Assembly: GCF_027912835.1 (NCBI RefSeq)
Contig: NZ_CP115768.1
Span: forward strand, 1,488,001-1,552,000
Length of the DNA stretch: 64,000 bases
Direction: 5' to 3'
Source: Paracoccus sediminicola
Lineage (GTDB): Bacteria > Pseudomonadota > Alphaproteobacteria > Rhodobacterales > Rhodobacteraceae
Of the stretch, positions 18,114-27,056 are shown piece by piece. The stretch's first letter is position 1. Each line of letters opens with the position of its first letter. The position numbers were made by a program, and so were the translations under genes. The notes below the pieces were generated by a model. That model saw only the letters and a list, made by a program, of their open reading frames with translations, made no database searches and had not been told where the DNA came from.

Positions 18114-19313
18114 ATGAAGTTCAACCGCATCGAAGATATGGACCTCGACGGAAAAGTCGTCCTCACCCGCGTCGATCTCAACGTGCCGACCGATGACGGC
18201 AAGGTGACCGACACCACGCGGATCGACAAGATCGTGCCAACCGTGCGGGCGATCCAGGACGCGGGCGGTAAGGTGGTGCTGATGGCGCATTTCGACCGTC
18301 CCAAGGGAAAGCGCGTCGATGGCATGTCGCTGGAACAGATCCAGCCCGCGCTCGAAGCGGCGCTTGAGCAGAAGGTGACCTTCGCCTCGGAAGCGGTGGG
18401 AGGTCCGGCCAAGCGCGCAGTCGCGGCGATGCAGCCGGGCGATGTGGTGCTGCTGGAAAATACGCGCTTCTATCCCGGAGAGGAAAGCAACGACCCGACC
18501 TTCGCCGCCTCGCTTGCGGCACTGGGCGAGATCTATGTGAACGACGCCTTCTCGGCCGCGCATCGGGCGCATGCCTCGACCGAGGGGCTGGCGCAGCTTC
18601 TGCCTTCGGCGGCAGGCAAGCTGATGGAGGCCGAGCTGGACGCGCTGAACGCGGCGCTTGGTGATCCGGTCCGCCCGGTTGTGGCGGTGGTCGGCGGGGC
18701 CAAGGTCTCGACCAAGCTCGACCTGCTGTCGAACCTGATCGAGAAAGTCGACCATCTGGTGATCGGCGGCGGCATGGCGAACACCTTCCTCGTCGCGCAG
18801 GGCATCGAGGTGGGCAAATCGCTGGCCGAACGCGACATGGCCGGAACGGCGAACGACATTCTCGCCAAGGCGGGCGAGACAGGCTGCACGATCCATCTGC
18901 CAACCGATGTGGTCGTGGCACGCGAGTTCAAGGAGGGCGCCGCGTCCGAAACCGTGCCCGCCGATGCCTGCCCGCCCGATGCGATGATCCTCGATGCCGG
19001 TTCCGAGACCGTGCAGGCGATCAGCGACGTTTTCGCCAGCTCCAAGACGCTGATCTGGAACGGTCCGCTCGGCGCGTTCGAGATCGCCCCGTTCGACAAC
19101 GCCACCAACGCCGCCGCACAAGAGGCCGCCCGCTTGACCCGCGAGGACAAGCTGACCTCGGTCGCGGGCGGCGGCGATACGGTGGCGGCGCTGAACAAGG
19201 CCGGTGTGGCCGGGGATTTCACCTTTATCTCGACCGCTGGCGGTGCGTTCCTGGAATGGATGGAGGGCAAGGATCTGCCCGGCGTGGCGGCCCTTGCCGA
19301 TGGGCGCCAATAG
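18114..19313 (+). CDS. pgk: Phosphoglycerate kinase
   Basis: Converts 1,3-bisphosphoglycerate and ADP to 3-phosphoglycerate and ATP in glycolysis, or the reverse in gluconeogenesis. 399 residues, the normal monomer. The substrate segments [15 protein letters not shown] near the start and [10 protein letters not shown], the hinge [16 protein letters not shown] and the nucleotide loop [12 protein letters not shown] are all present. Preceded by CGGAGG as ribosome site. Followed 40 bases later by proA. Confidence 0.97.
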   Translation: MKFNRIEDMDLDGKVVLTRVDLNVPTDDGKVTDTTRIDKIVPTVRAIQDAGGKVVLMAHFDRPKGKRVDGMSLEQIQPALEAALEQKVTFASEAVGGPAKRAVAAMQPGDVVLLENTRFYPGEESNDPTFAASLAALGEIYVNDAFSAAHRAHASTEGLAQLLPSAAGKLMEAELDALNAALGDPVRPVVAVVGGAKVSTKLDLLSNLIEKVDHLVIGGGMANTFLVAQGIEVGKSLAERDMAGTANDILAKAGETGCTIHLPTDVVVAREFKEGAASETVPADACPPDAMILDAGSETVQAISDVFASSKTLIWNGPLGAFEIAPFDNATNAAAQEAARLTREDKLTSVAGGGDTVAALNKAGVAGDFTFISTAGGAFLEWMEGKDLPGVAALADGRQ

Positions 19314-19353
19314 CATCAGATCAGGGGCAGAGCCCTCGCAGAAGGAGAGCGCA

Positions 19354-20622
19354 ATGGATGGCGCGAACGACCAGGCCGAGACGCTGATCGCCCGGATGGG
19401 CGAGGCCGCCCGCGTTGCGGCGGCAGAGCTGGCTTTTGCCGAAGAGGGACAGAAGCGGACCGCGCTCGACGGTGCAGCAGATGCGGTTGCCGCGCGCGAG
19501 GCCGAGATCCTCGAAGCGAATGCGAGCGATCTGGATTATGCGCAAGCCAAAGGCCTGTCAGAGGCGATGATCGACCGCCTGACCCTGACGCCTGACCGGC
19601 TGCACGCGATTGCCGACAGCCTGCGCGCCATCGCCGCTCAGCCCGATCCGGTGGGCAGGGTGCTGGCCGAATGGGATCGTCCGACCGGGCTGCATATCCA
19701 GCGCGTATCGACGCCGCTCGGCGTGCTGGGGGTGATTTATGAAAGCCGGCCCAACGTGACTGCCGATGCGGGCGCTCTGGCGCTGAAATCCGGCAATGCG
19801 GTAATTCTGCGCGGCGGCAGCGACTCGATTCACTCGTCTTCCGCGCTGCATGGCTGCATGGTCGCCGGGCTGCGCGCTGCCGGTCTGCCGGAGACGGCCA
19901 TCCAGATCGTGCCGACCCGCGATCGCGATGCGGTGAGCGCCATGCTCCGTGCGCAGGGGCTGATCGATGTCATCATTCCGCGCGGCGGCAAGGGGCTTGT
20001 CGGCCTCGTCCAGCGCGAGGCGCGGGTGCCGGTCTTCGCCCATCTGGAGGGGATCGTCCATATCTATGCCGATGGCGCCGCCGATCTGGAAAAGGCGCGG
20101 CGCGTGGTGCTGAATGCCAAGACGCGGCGGACCGGGGTGTGCGGCGCAGCCGAATGCCTGCTGATCGATCGCGATTTCCACGACAAACATGGCGATGTCC
20201 TGATCCGCGACCTTCTGGAGGCCGGGGTCGAGGTCCGGGCCGAAGGCGCGCTGGCGCAGCATTCCGGCACGGTCGAGGCCACGCCGGAGGATTTCGGGCG
20301 CGAGTTTCTCGACAGCATCATCGCCGTCCGGCTGGTCGACGGGGTGGACGAGGCAGTTGCGCATATCCGCGCTCATGGCTCGGGCCATACCGATGCGATC
20401 CTGACCGAGGATGACGCGGCGGCGGCGCGCTTCTTTGCCCGGCTCGACAGCGCCATTCTGATGCGCAACGCCTCGACCCAATTTGCCGATGGTGGCGAGT
20501 TCGGCATGGGCGCCGAGATCGGCATCGCCACCGGCAAGATGCATGCGCGCGGCCCGGTCGGCGCCGAGCAGCTGACAAGCTTCAAATATCTGGTCACCGG
20601 AGACGGCACCACGCGCAGCTGA
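19354..20622 (+). CDS. proA: Gamma-glutamyl phosphate reductase
   Basis: NADPH-dependent second step of proline synthesis, making glutamate semialdehyde. The start at 19354 follows GAAGGAGAG; the frame is open further upstream but only inside pgk. The 422 residues show the aldehyde-dehydrogenase fold with catalytic Cys263 in [10 protein letters not shown], the family signature [20 protein letters not shown] and the C-terminal [20 protein letters not shown] motif (landmarks only). proB, which encodes the first step, is not in the window. Confidence 0.96.
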   Translation: MDGANDQAETLIARMGEAARVAAAELAFAEEGQKRTALDGAADAVAAREAEILEANASDLDYAQAKGLSEAMIDRLTLTPDRLHAIADSLRAIAAQPDPVGRVLAEWDRPTGLHIQRVSTPLGVLGVIYESRPNVTADAGALALKSGNAVILRGGSDSIHSSSALHGCMVAGLRAAGLPETAIQIVPTRDRDAVSAMLRAQGLIDVIIPRGGKGLVGLVQREARVPVFAHLEGIVHIYADGAADLEKARRVVLNAKTRRTGVCGAAECLLIDRDFHDKHGDVLIRDLLEAGVEVRAEGALAQHSGTVEATPEDFGREFLDSIIAVRLVDGVDEAVAHIRAHGSGHTDAILTEDDAAAARFFARLDSAILMRNASTQFADGGEFGMGAEIGIATGKMHARGPVGAEQLTSFKYLVTGDGTTRS

Positions 20623-20643
20623 GAGCGGCGCGGTTAGCCTGGA

Positions 20644-21315
20644 TCAGAACGAGATATTGGCGCCGGTTTCTTCCACCGACCAATCCGCCTTGCGCCCGGC
20701 CCGTGCCAATTCCAGCCCGAGCAGGGCGAAATGGACCGTGGACGGGTCGGGCTCGGGCAGCTCCTCTGCCCCGCCATCCAGCCAGGCCCAAAGCAGCGGA
20801 TCGGCGCGGGCGCGGTCTCCGATGGCGCGCAGCCGCCAGGCGCGACCCGTCTGCCGGATGGTGATCTGCGCGCCCCAAGGCATGGCCGTCTCAAGGCACA
20901 TCAGTGCCAGCAGCAGCATCTTGACCGTGCCGCGCGACAGATCGCCCTCGGTCTCGGCGACGATGCGGCTGCGCCCGCCCTGCCCCAGATCAGAGATCAG
21001 CCGCCCGAACTCGGCCTGGGTCATGCGTTGCGCCTGACCCGCCGCGCCGAAGGCGATGCGGAAGCAGTCGATGCGGGTACGGGCAGACGCCAGCGCTTCG
21101 GCGATCAGCGCGATCTCGGGACTGTCGTCCAGCCCCGCCGCCGCAGTGCTCATCTGCAATAGCTCGACCCCGTTGCCGATCGCGCCGATGGGCGAGACAA
21201 GGTCATGGCAGAGCCGCGAACCGACAAGCGCCGCAATCCGGGCGGCAAACACGGCTTCTGTTTCATTCGGCTCCGCCGCAGAGATTGCGGCGGCAGGTGG
21301 TGACGCGTATTCCAT
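20644..21315 (-). CDS. chpT: Histidine phosphotransferase ChpT family
   Basis: ChpT carries phosphate from the hybrid kinase CckA to CtrA and CpdR in the alphaproteobacterial cell-cycle/motility phosphorelay. The 223-residue protein has the DHp-like helix with the phospho-accepting His in SRLCHDLVSPIGAIGNGVELL (landmark; His in LCHDL), and a degenerate C-terminal ATPase-like domain lacking a clear ATP-lid, as is normal for ChpT. Divergent from a DUF3553 gene whose start is 16 bases away; this pairing recurs in Rhodobacteraceae. Convergent with proA. Confidence 0.85.
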   Translation of the reverse strand: MEYASPPAAAISAAEPNETEAVFAARIAALVGSRLCHDLVSPIGAIGNGVELLQMSTAAAGLDDSPEIALIAEALASARTRIDCFRIAFGAAGQAQRMTQAEFGRLISDLGQGGRSRIVAETEGDLSRGTVKMLLLALMCLETAMPWGAQITIRQTGRAWRLRAIGDRARADPLLWAWLDGGAEELPEPDPSTVHFALLGLELARAGRKADWSVEETGANISF

Positions 21316-21331
21316 GTCAGAGAGGCTTTCG

Positions 21332-21511
21332 ATGAACGAATTTCTGGAACCCGGTATGATCGTGCGCCATCCCCATGCCCCTGACTGGGGGCTGGGTCAG
21401 GTCCAGTCGCGGATCGGCGACCGGATCACCGTCAACTTCGCCGAAGCGGGCAAACGGGTGATCGACGGCACCCGCGTGACGCTGGAACTCGTTGATATGG
21501 ACACGGAATAA
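21332..21511 (+). CDS. DUF3553 family small protein
   Basis: A 59-residue protein beginning MNEFLEPGMIVRHPHAP at 21332, after an AGAGAGG ribosome site. ATG 21314 in the same frame is possible but adds unconserved residues and overlaps the chpT start region. The sequence PGMIVRHPHAPDWGLGQVQS and the following beta-strand pattern are those of DUF3553, a small SH3-like barrel resembling the domain appended to UvrD/PcrA helicases, where it contacts RNA polymerase. Function of stand-alone copies is not established. Confidence 0.85.
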   Translation: MNEFLEPGMIVRHPHAPDWGLGQVQSRIGDRITVNFAEAGKRVIDGTRVTLELVDMDTE

Positions 21512-21647
21512 GTCCGGCATGCGCGCAAGATGTATTCAACCTAAAGCTGTGTCAATTCAATTTGAGACAATCTTCGGTGATAGGCCGGATATTGCAAAGC
21601 GTCGTCCTCTTGCCTAGACACGGCGCATTCTGGCAGGCAGCGAACTG

Positions 21648-22433
21648 ATGAATCCGGACAGCCATTTCTTCGATATCCGCATTGCCCGCAGCACGGCCGA
21701 TCTTCAGGCCGCGCAGCGGCTGCGCTATCGCGTCTTCGTCGAGGAGCTGGGCGGTGATGGCGCTCTGGTCGATCACGAGGCCCGGCTGGAGCGGGACGAG
21801 TTCGACGAGGTGGTCGATCACCTCGTTCTGGTCGATCAGCGCCGCGATGCGTCGGCGCTGGATCACGTGGTCGGAGTCTACCGGCTTTTGCCGGGCAGCC
21901 GCGCCGCCGAGTTCGGTCGCTTCTATTGCGACGGCGAATATGATCTGTCGCCACTGCGGGCATCGGGCCGGCCCTTATTGGAACTTGGGCGCTCTTGCGT
22001 GCTGCCCGAATATCGCGGCGGCTCGGGCATGTTCCTGCTGTGGAACGCGCTTTCGGAATATGTGCTGGAGCTGGGGATCGAAATCCTGTTCGGTGTCGCC
22101 TCGTTCCACGGCACCGATACAGACACGCTTGCACAACCGCTGAGCTGGCTTCATCACCATCATCTCGCCCCCGAAGCGATCCGGCCCGTTGCCCGCGCGG
22201 ACGGGTTTCACCGCATGGATCTCATCCCGGACGACGCGATCGACCGGCGCGCCGCGATGGTGGCCATGCCGGCGCTTATCAAGGCCTATCTGCGCCTCGG
22301 CGGCAGGGTCGGCGAAGGCGCCTTTATCGACCGCGACTTCAACACCACCGACGTGCTGCTTCTGATGGATACCGGGGCAATGTCGGCCAAGCATCGCGCT
22401 TTCTATACGTCCCGATGGCAGAGCAAGGGCTAG
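21648..22433 (+). CDS. olsB: L-ornithine N-alpha-acyltransferase (lyso-ornithine lipid synthesis)
   Basis: Transfers a 3-hydroxyacyl group from ACP to ornithine to form lyso-ornithine lipid, a phosphorus-free membrane lipid precursor. The 261-residue GNAT-fold protein has the OlsB signatures QRLRYRVFVEELGGDG near the start, GRFYCDGEYDL, and ELGRSCVLPEYRGG. Its last 19 bases overlap the start of olsA, so the two are coupled. In rhizobia and Rhodobacter the pathway responds to phosphate limitation; no Pho box was identified here. Confidence 0.93.
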   Translation: MNPDSHFFDIRIARSTADLQAAQRLRYRVFVEELGGDGALVDHEARLERDEFDEVVDHLVLVDQRRDASALDHVVGVYRLLPGSRAAEFGRFYCDGEYDLSPLRASGRPLLELGRSCVLPEYRGGSGMFLLWNALSEYVLELGIEILFGVASFHGTDTDTLAQPLSWLHHHHLAPEAIRPVARADGFHRMDLIPDDAIDRRAAMVAMPALIKAYLRLGGRVGEGAFIDRDFNTTDVLLLMDTGAMSAKHRAFYTSRWQSKG

Positions 22434-23260
22434 AGCCGCAAGGCTGGGCCAAGGCGCCACTGCCGGAGATGCGCAGTCCGGGCTGGCGCGGCTGGCTGCG
22501 GGTTCTTCGCCGTGGCGTCCCGGCGGTTGGGCTGCTGGCGGCCGGGGTCCCCGTCCTGATCCTGCTGCGCCTGATCGAGCGGGTATTTGCCGGGCCGCGC
22601 CGCCCGGTCACCGGGCCTTTCGTGCAGGGCGTCTGCCGAGGGGTTCTGTTCTTCATCGGCATCGGCTGGACGCGGCGCGGAACGCCGATGCGCGGCCCGG
22701 GCGCCGTCGTGGCCAACCATGCAAGCTGGCTTGATATCTTCACGCTGAACGCCGCCATGCCGGTCTTCTTCGTCGCCAAATCCGAGGTCTCGACCTGGCC
22801 GGGGATCAACATCCTCACCCGCGTCACCGACACGCATTTCGTGGCCCGCGACCGGCGGCTGGCGCAGGCTCAAGCGGTCGAGTTCGCCGCGCGCACACGC
22901 GCCGGGCACCGGCTGCTGTTCTTTCCCGAGGGCACCTCGAGCGACAGCCTGAGGGTGCTGCCGTTCAAGCCGACCCTGTTCCAGGGCTTTCTCTCACCCG
23001 AGCTGCCCGCCGATCTGGCCATCCAGCCGGCGACCGTCATTTATCACGCCCCGAAGGAAGAGGACCCGCGCTTCTATGGCTGGTGGGCGGATATGGCGCT
23101 TGGACCGCATATTCTCGCGGTGCTGTCTGCGCCAAGACAGGGTCGCGCTGAAATCGACCTGCACGAACCGATTCCCGTCACGGGCAAGGATCGCAAAACG
23201 CTGTCCCGCCTGTCGGAAAATGCCATCCGCGCGGCGTTGCCGCATGACGGAGCGGTTTAG
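22415..23260 (+). CDS. olsA: Lyso-ornithine lipid O-acyltransferase
   Basis: Second step of ornithine-lipid synthesis: adds a fatty acyl chain to the hydroxyl of lyso-ornithine lipid. The start at 22415 lies inside the end of olsB; the frame is open further upstream but only as an olsB shadow. The 281 residues carry a hydrophobic N-terminal segment (about 28-48), the acyltransferase HX4D motif NHASWLD and the glycerolipid motif FPEGTSS. It could alternatively act on lysophosphatidic acid, but the coupling to olsB favours OlsA. Confidence 0.92.
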   Translation: MAEQGLEPQGWAKAPLPEMRSPGWRGWLRVLRRGVPAVGLLAAGVPVLILLRLIERVFAGPRRPVTGPFVQGVCRGVLFFIGIGWTRRGTPMRGPGAVVANHASWLDIFTLNAAMPVFFVAKSEVSTWPGINILTRVTDTHFVARDRRLAQAQAVEFAARTRAGHRLLFFPEGTSSDSLRVLPFKPTLFQGFLSPELPADLAIQPATVIYHAPKEEDPRFYGWWADMALGPHILAVLSAPRQGRAEIDLHEPIPVTGKDRKTLSRLSENAIRAALPHDGAV

Positions 23261-23351
23261 GCAGCGCCCCCGGAAAAACCCGCAGATATTGGCTTGAAAG
23301 GCCCTGCTCTGAGGGCTAGGTGAAACACCGAACGCCGAAAAGGACGCGCGA

Positions 23352-23690
23352 ATGACCTATATCGTCACCGATAATTGCATCATGTGCAAATACACCGACT
23401 GTGTCGAGGTCTGCCCCGTGGACTGTTTCTATGAGGGGGAGAACACGCTGGTGATCCACCCCGATGAATGCATCGATTGCGGTGTGTGCGAGCCCGAGTG
23501 CCCGGCCGACGCGATCCGCCCCGATACCGAGCCGGATATGGAGCCCTGGGTCGAGATGAACCGGAAATATGCCGAGCAATGGCCAGTCATCACCCAGAAG
23601 AAGGACCCGATGCCCCAGGCCGAGGAAATGGACGGCGTCACCGGCAAGCTGGAGAAATATTTCAGCGCGAATCCCGGCGAGGGCGACTGA
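23352..23690 (+). CDS. fdxA: 7Fe ferredoxin FdxA
   Basis: Small electron carrier of 112 residues that closely follows Azotobacter ferredoxin I. The first cluster region [17 protein letters not shown] supplies Cys9, Cys17 and Cys21 for a [3Fe-4S] cluster, and the second region [14 protein letters not shown] supplies the [4Fe-4S] ligands with Cys25. The long C-terminal tail ([13 protein letters not shown]) is typical of this seven-iron type. Physiological partner is unknown; in many alphaproteobacteria it is constitutively expressed. Two hairpins with terminator character follow. Confidence 0.96.
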   Translation: MTYIVTDNCIMCKYTDCVEVCPVDCFYEGENTLVIHPDECIDCGVCEPECPADAIRPDTEPDMEPWVEMNRKYAEQWPVITQKKDPMPQAEEMDGVTGKLEKYFSANPGEGD

Positions 23691-23698
23691 GCCGGCGC

Positions 23699-23720
23699 AA
23701 GGGCGGCGAATCGCCGCCTT
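23699..23720 (+). terminator. Terminator of fdxA
   Basis: The arms GGCGGCG (23702-23708) and CGCCGCC (23712-23718) form a 7-bp GC stem with a 3-base loop, preceded by AA and followed by TTATT. It starts 9 bases after the fdxA stop codon. Confidence 0.6.
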
Positions 23721-23758
23721 ATTCAGTGCATGACGATCAAGGCGCTGAAAACAAACGG

Positions 23759-23807
23759 GAAACCCGGCCTTTGCGTCGCGATGTCGCGGCGCAGCGAGGC
23801 GGGTTTC
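23759..23807. repeat. Long imperfect inverted repeat
   Basis: Outer arms GAAACCCG (23759-23766) and CGGGTTTC (23800-23807) are perfect; after a bulged G, CCT pairs with AGG; the centre GCGTCGCGA/TCGCGGCGC forms a further stem with one G-U pair. Together this is about 20 bp of stem. There is no U-tract, so a simple terminator is unlikely on either strand; it may be a processed RNA structure or a small palindromic element. Confidence 0.55.
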
Positions 23808-23869
23808 TTGGCACGTGTTTTTGTGATATATTCGTGACATATTCTGCCGGGCGAGTGCCCTCTCCCGGC

Positions 23870-23926
23870 ATGGAAAGGAAGGCCCGCCGTCGTCTGCCCG
23901 ACGGAGCAATGATCGTAATAACATGA
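23870..23926 (+). CDS. Possible 18-codon leader ORF upstream of carD
   Basis: Reads MERKARRRLPDGAMIVIT and then stops. Its TGA overlaps the ATG of the next tiny ORF (ATGA at 23923-23926), and that ORF spans the terminator before carD. There is no convincing ribosome site in front. The basic composition may be chance; it is listed because the coupled arrangement over a terminator is what a leader-peptide attenuator would look like. Confidence 0.2.
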   Translation: MERKARRRLPDGAMIVIT

Positions 23927-23976
23927 CCCAACGGATAGGGGCCTGCCCCCGCCGCGTGGGTTTTTTGCGCCGCTGA
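23923..23976 (+). CDS. Possible 17-codon leader ORF overlapping the carD-proximal terminator
   Basis: Reads MTQRIGACPRRVGFLRR and then stops. Almost the whole ORF is the DNA of the terminator hairpin at 23926-23966, so translation would melt it. Overlap with the previous tiny ORF is ATGA. Evidence is positional only. Confidence 0.18.
   Translation: MTQRIGACPRRVGFLRR
23926..23966 (+). terminator. Rho-independent terminator 49 bases before carD
   Basis: The stem is built from ACCCA (23926-23930) with TGGGT (23957-23961), CGG with CCG, and GGGG (23938-23941) with CCCC closing a CCTG loop, and ends in a T6 tract (23961-23966). It is on the plus strand, in front of carD and 240 bases after the fdxA stop, which already has a terminator of its own. 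Confidence 0.75.
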
Positions 23977-24014
23977 GACACTGCGCAGCACGGCGCCAAC
24001 TGGAAGGAACCAGA

Positions 24015-24524
24015 ATGTCCAAAGCCAAGAAATCCGAATTCCGCCCCGATGACTTCGTTGTGTACCCCGCGCATGGCGTGGGCAAGATCGTCTCGATCGA
24101 GGAACAGGAAGTCGCCGGTATGGCGCTGGAAATGTTCGTGATTTCCTTCGAAAAGGACAAGATGACCCTACGCGTGCCGACCGCCCGCGCCGCCGAGATC
24201 GGGATGCGCGGCCTCGCCAGCCCGGATCTGGTGGAACAGGCGCTGACGACGCTGAAGGGCAAGGCCCGCGTCAAGCGCGCCATGTGGTCGCGCCGGGCGC
24301 AGGAATATGAGCAGAAGATCAATTCCGGCGATCTGCTTGCCATTGCCGAGGTGGTGCGCGATCTGCACCGCAACGACGATCAGCGCGAGCAATCCTATTC
24401 CGAGCGTCAGCTTTACGAAGCCGCGCTCGACCGCCTGACCCGCGAGGTCGCTGCCGTCAGCGGCATCGACGCTGCCGGGGCGCAGAAAAAGGTGGATGAC
24501 GTGCTGGTCGCGCGCGCGGCTTAA
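24015..24524 (+). CDS. carD: CarD/CdnL family RNA-polymerase-binding transcription regulator
   Basis: CarD-type proteins bind the RNA polymerase beta subunit and DNA and stabilise open complexes, often at rRNA and growth genes. The 169-residue protein has the N-terminal RNAP-interaction barrel (FRPDDFVVYPAHGVGKIVS near residue 9) and a helical C-terminal DNA-binding part (WSRRAQEYEQKINSGDLLA). In Rhodobacter and Caulobacter the orthologue is CarD/CdnL. AAGGAAC precedes the start. Terminators flank it on both sides, so it is probably monocistronic. Confidence 0.93.
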   Translation: MSKAKKSEFRPDDFVVYPAHGVGKIVSIEEQEVAGMALEMFVISFEKDKMTLRVPTARAAEIGMRGLASPDLVEQALTTLKGKARVKRAMWSRRAQEYEQKINSGDLLAIAEVVRDLHRNDDQREQSYSERQLYEAALDRLTREVAAVSGIDAAGAQKKVDDVLVARAA

Positions 24525-24546
24525 GCCGAGCGGCTTCAAGATCGCG

Positions 24547-24574
24547 AAAGGGCTGCCCTTGGGTGGCCCTTTTT
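24547..24574 (+). terminator. Terminator of carD
   Basis: AAAGGGC (24547-24553) pairs with GCCCTTT (24566-24572), with an inner CCC/GGG pair, and the stem runs into TTTTT. It starts 23 bases after the carD stop codon and lies between carD and the next gene. Confidence 0.88.
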
Positions 24575-24612
24575 CATGGCTCCGGGACGCAGCCCGCATC
24601 GAAAGAGCTCCA

Positions 24613-25161
24613 ATGGAGATGATCCGGTTTATCGCCTGGCTGGTCAGCGCCGGATATGTTGCGGCATTTCTGTGGCTGACCGCCCTGGCGCAGAAACGCG
24701 CAGAGCGCTCGGTCTGGCTGTTTCATGCGCCGGGGCAGACGCTATCGGCCTGGGGATTCCGGCTCGGTTTTGTGGCGATGGTGATCTGGCCCTTGTTCCA
24801 TGGCTTCGGCGGTGGTGCGCTCTGGATCATCCTCGCCGCGATCGGGGCGGGTCTTGCGCTTTGGGCACAGCTGCATATGGGCGCGTCCTGGCGCATCGGC
24901 GCGGCGCAGGGCGCAATCGGGAGGCTGGTCATCGACGGCCCGTTTCGCCTCTCACGCAACCCGGTCTTTGTCGGGCAGATTCTTCTGGCCTGGGCACTGA
25001 TACCGGTCGCGGGCTGGATCATGGTCGCCGCCGCCCTGCTCATCACCGGCGCGGCTTCGATCCAGATCCACCGTGAGGAAGAGCTGCTGCGCCGCGATCC
25101 CGCATGGCGGGACTACGCCCGCCGCACCCCGCGCTGGCTCGGCCTGCCCCGGCGCGATTAA
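24613..25161 (+). CDS. ICMT/PEMT-like membrane methyltransferase family protein
   Basis: A 182-residue protein with four to five hydrophobic segments. The C-terminal pattern GPFRLSRNPVFVGQ followed by an HREEELLRRDPAWRDYARRTPRW segment (landmark) is the SAM-binding signature of the isoprenylcysteine/phospholipid methyltransferase superfamily. Substrate is unknown; bacterial members methylate lipids or small molecules at the membrane. Start 24613 was chosen because upstream codons run through the carD terminator. Its last 4 bases overlap the end of the convergent antiporter gene. Confidence 0.8.
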   Translation: MEMIRFIAWLVSAGYVAAFLWLTALAQKRAERSVWLFHAPGQTLSAWGFRLGFVAMVIWPLFHGFGGGALWIILAAIGAGLALWAQLHMGASWRIGAAQGAIGRLVIDGPFRLSRNPVFVGQILLAWALIPVAGWIMVAAALLITGAASIQIHREEELLRRDPAWRDYARRTPRWLGLPRRD

Positions 25162-27050
25162 TCCTTCAGCCCGTGCTCCGGTTCGGGGTCGTCCTCGTCC
25201 GAAGTGATCGGACCTGCCGCCGGACCGTGAGAGAACCGCTCCATCAGCGCGGTCTCAAGCTCCTGGTTCACGCGGCGAGTGCGGTCGATATAGGGCTCGT
25301 TTTCCTCTGCCGGGATGCCCGGATCCCAAAGCTCAGCCAGCTCGCGCAGGCTGTTGCGGTCAATCTTATAGAAGATCGCCTCGGCCTCATGCGCCTCGTA
25401 TTCGGAAAATCCTGCATTCTCCAGGACATAGCGCCCGACACGCAGGCTCGAATCGAACATCTCGCGGACGATGTGATCCGCCCCGGCCTTATAGAGCGCA
25501 TAGACCGTGATCCGGTCGCGCGCACGGGCGATGATCGTCAGCCCGTGCGGGCGCTTTTCGCGCGCATATTGCACCAGCTTGAGATTGGCCTCGGGATCAT
25601 CCAGCGCGGCGACGAGGATCCGCGCCTTGTCGAGACCGGCGGCGGACAGGATCTCGGGCCGCGTCGGGTCGCCGAAATATCCCTTGAAGCCGAAGCGCCG
25701 CATCAGCTGGATCAGCTTGAGATCGTGATCGAGCACCGTTGTGTTCAGCCCCGAAAACGTCACCAGACGGTTGACCACCTGCCCGAAGCGCCCGATCCCG
25801 GCAATGATGATCGGCTGCTGATCCTCGATATCGTCGGGGCCCTGCGCATCGCCATGACTCTCGGCCATCCGGCGGCGCAGCTTGTCGCTGGCGATGAACA
25901 GCAGCGGCGTGATCAGCATGGACAGCGCGATGACCAGCAGAAAGCCCTGCGCCATGCGGTCCGGCAGCACGTTCAGCGCCACCGCGTAAGACACCAGCAC
26001 AAAGCCGAACTCGCCGGCCTGCGCCAGCGACAGCGTGAACAGCGCGCGATCCCGCGGCGGCATCCGAGCTGAGCGGGCAATCAGATTCAGCACACCCGCC
26101 TTGATTGCGATCAGCACCGCCGTCACCGCGATGACCAGCACCGGCATCTCGGCCAGAAGATTGAAATTCATCCCCGCCCCGACGGTGATGAAGAACAAAC
26201 CCAGCAACAGACCCTTGAACGGCTCGATCTGGGATTCCAGCTCGTGCTTGAACTCGGACCCGGCAAGCATCACCCCGGCCAGGAAGGTGCCGAGCGCAGG
26301 GGACAAACCGACAAAGCTCATGAGCGAGGCGATCCCGACGACGATGAACAGCGCCATGATCGTGTCCATCTCACGCAGCCGGGCCGAGTGGACGAAGCGG
26401 AAAAGCGGCCGGATCGCATACATGCCGATCAGGACGACAAGCGCGATGGCGGCCAGCGTCGCCAGCGCCGCCGCCCAGCCCGGAAGCTGCGCCATGAAGG
26501 CGCCGCCAACCGATTCGGCACCGGCCTCCTGCACCGGCGATCGGGCCAGAAGCGGCATCAGCGCCAGCATCGGGATCACCACGATATCCTGGGTCAGCAA
26601 CACCGCGAACGCATCACGTCCGCCCCGGGTCTGCATGAGGTTCTTTTCGGTCAGTGTCTGCAGGACGATCGCGGTGGAGCTCAGCGACAGGATCATCCCG
26701 ATTGCCAGCGCCACCTGCCAGCTCTGATTCAGCAGCAGCGCGACGACAAAGATCAGCCCGAGCGTTCCCGCGATCTGCAAACCGCCGAGACCGACCAGCC
26801 GGGAGCGCATGCTCCACAACACGCGGGGTTCCAGTTCCAGCCCGATGATGAACAGCATCATCACCACACCGAATTCCGCGAAATGCTGAAGATCGTGCAT
26901 TTCCTGCCCGGCCAGGCCAAGCACCGGACCGATCACGATCCCGGCGATCAGATAACCCAGCACCGAACCTAGCCCCAGTCTCGTCGAGACCGGGACGGCA
27001 ATGATCATCGTCAACAGATAGACTGTTGCAAGCAGCAGAAAATCGGCCAT
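25158..27050 (-). CDS. Kef-type monovalent cation:proton antiporter (CPA2) with RCK domain
   Basis: 630 residues: about 12 membrane helices (1-395), then a TrkA-N/RCK Rossmann domain near residue 412 with the nucleotide motif AGIGRFGQ, then a charged cytoplasmic tail. The helix segments SLSSTAIVLQTL and AQAGEFGFVLVSYA match KefB/KefC. These proteins release K+ in exchange for H+ during electrophile stress and are gated by glutathione adducts; the ancillary KefF/KefG subunit is not seen. The gene lies 6 bases downstream of the GspL/GspC-like gene and may be transcribed with it. Confidence 0.9.
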   Translation of the reverse strand: MADFLLLATVYLLTMIIAVPVSTRLGLGSVLGYLIAGIVIGPVLGLAGQEMHDLQHFAEFGVVMMLFIIGLELEPRVLWSMRSRLVGLGGLQIAGTLGLIFVVALLLNQSWQVALAIGMILSLSSTAIVLQTLTEKNLMQTRGGRDAFAVLLTQDIVVIPMLALMPLLARSPVQEAGAESVGGAFMAQLPGWAAALATLAAIALVVLIGMYAIRPLFRFVHSARLREMDTIMALFIVVGIASLMSFVGLSPALGTFLAGVMLAGSEFKHELESQIEPFKGLLLGLFFITVGAGMNFNLLAEMPVLVIAVTAVLIAIKAGVLNLIARSARMPPRDRALFTLSLAQAGEFGFVLVSYAVALNVLPDRMAQGFLLVIALSMLITPLLFIASDKLRRRMAESHGDAQGPDDIEDQQPIIIAGIGRFGQVVNRLVTFSGLNTTVLDHDLKLIQLMRRFGFKGYFGDPTRPEILSAAGLDKARILVAALDDPEANLKLVQYAREKRPHGLTIIARARDRITVYALYKAGADHIVREMFDSSLRVGRYVLENAGFSEYEAHEAEAIFYKIDRNSLRELAELWDPGIPAEENEPYIDRTRRVNQELETALMERFSHGPAAGPITSDEDDPEPEHGLKD

Positions 27051-27056
27051 CTCAAA

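Larger units (their letters stand above)
23691..24014 (+). other. Structured intergenic segment between fdxA and carD
   Basis: This 324-base segment holds no conventional gene. In order it carries a terminator hairpin for fdxA (23699-23720), a long imperfect hairpin (23759-23807), an A/T-rich patch with TATATT (23827-23832) and CATATT, two tiny overlapping ORFs (23870-23926 and 23923-23976), a second strong terminator with a T6 tract (23926-23966), and the carD ribosome site AAGGAAC. A terminator placed 49 bases before carD implies a short separate transcript or an attenuated carD leader. Confidence 0.6.

Noticed and set aside
17961..19316. Upstream extension of the cytoplasmic cyclophilin frame
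   Set aside because: Antisense to pgk. The family N-terminus begins at Met 17960.
25158..27050. Kef antiporter with the GspL/GspC-like gene as a dedicated system
   Set aside because: Only a 6-base gap links them; the families have no known joint role, and gene proximity alone is not enough to claim a system.
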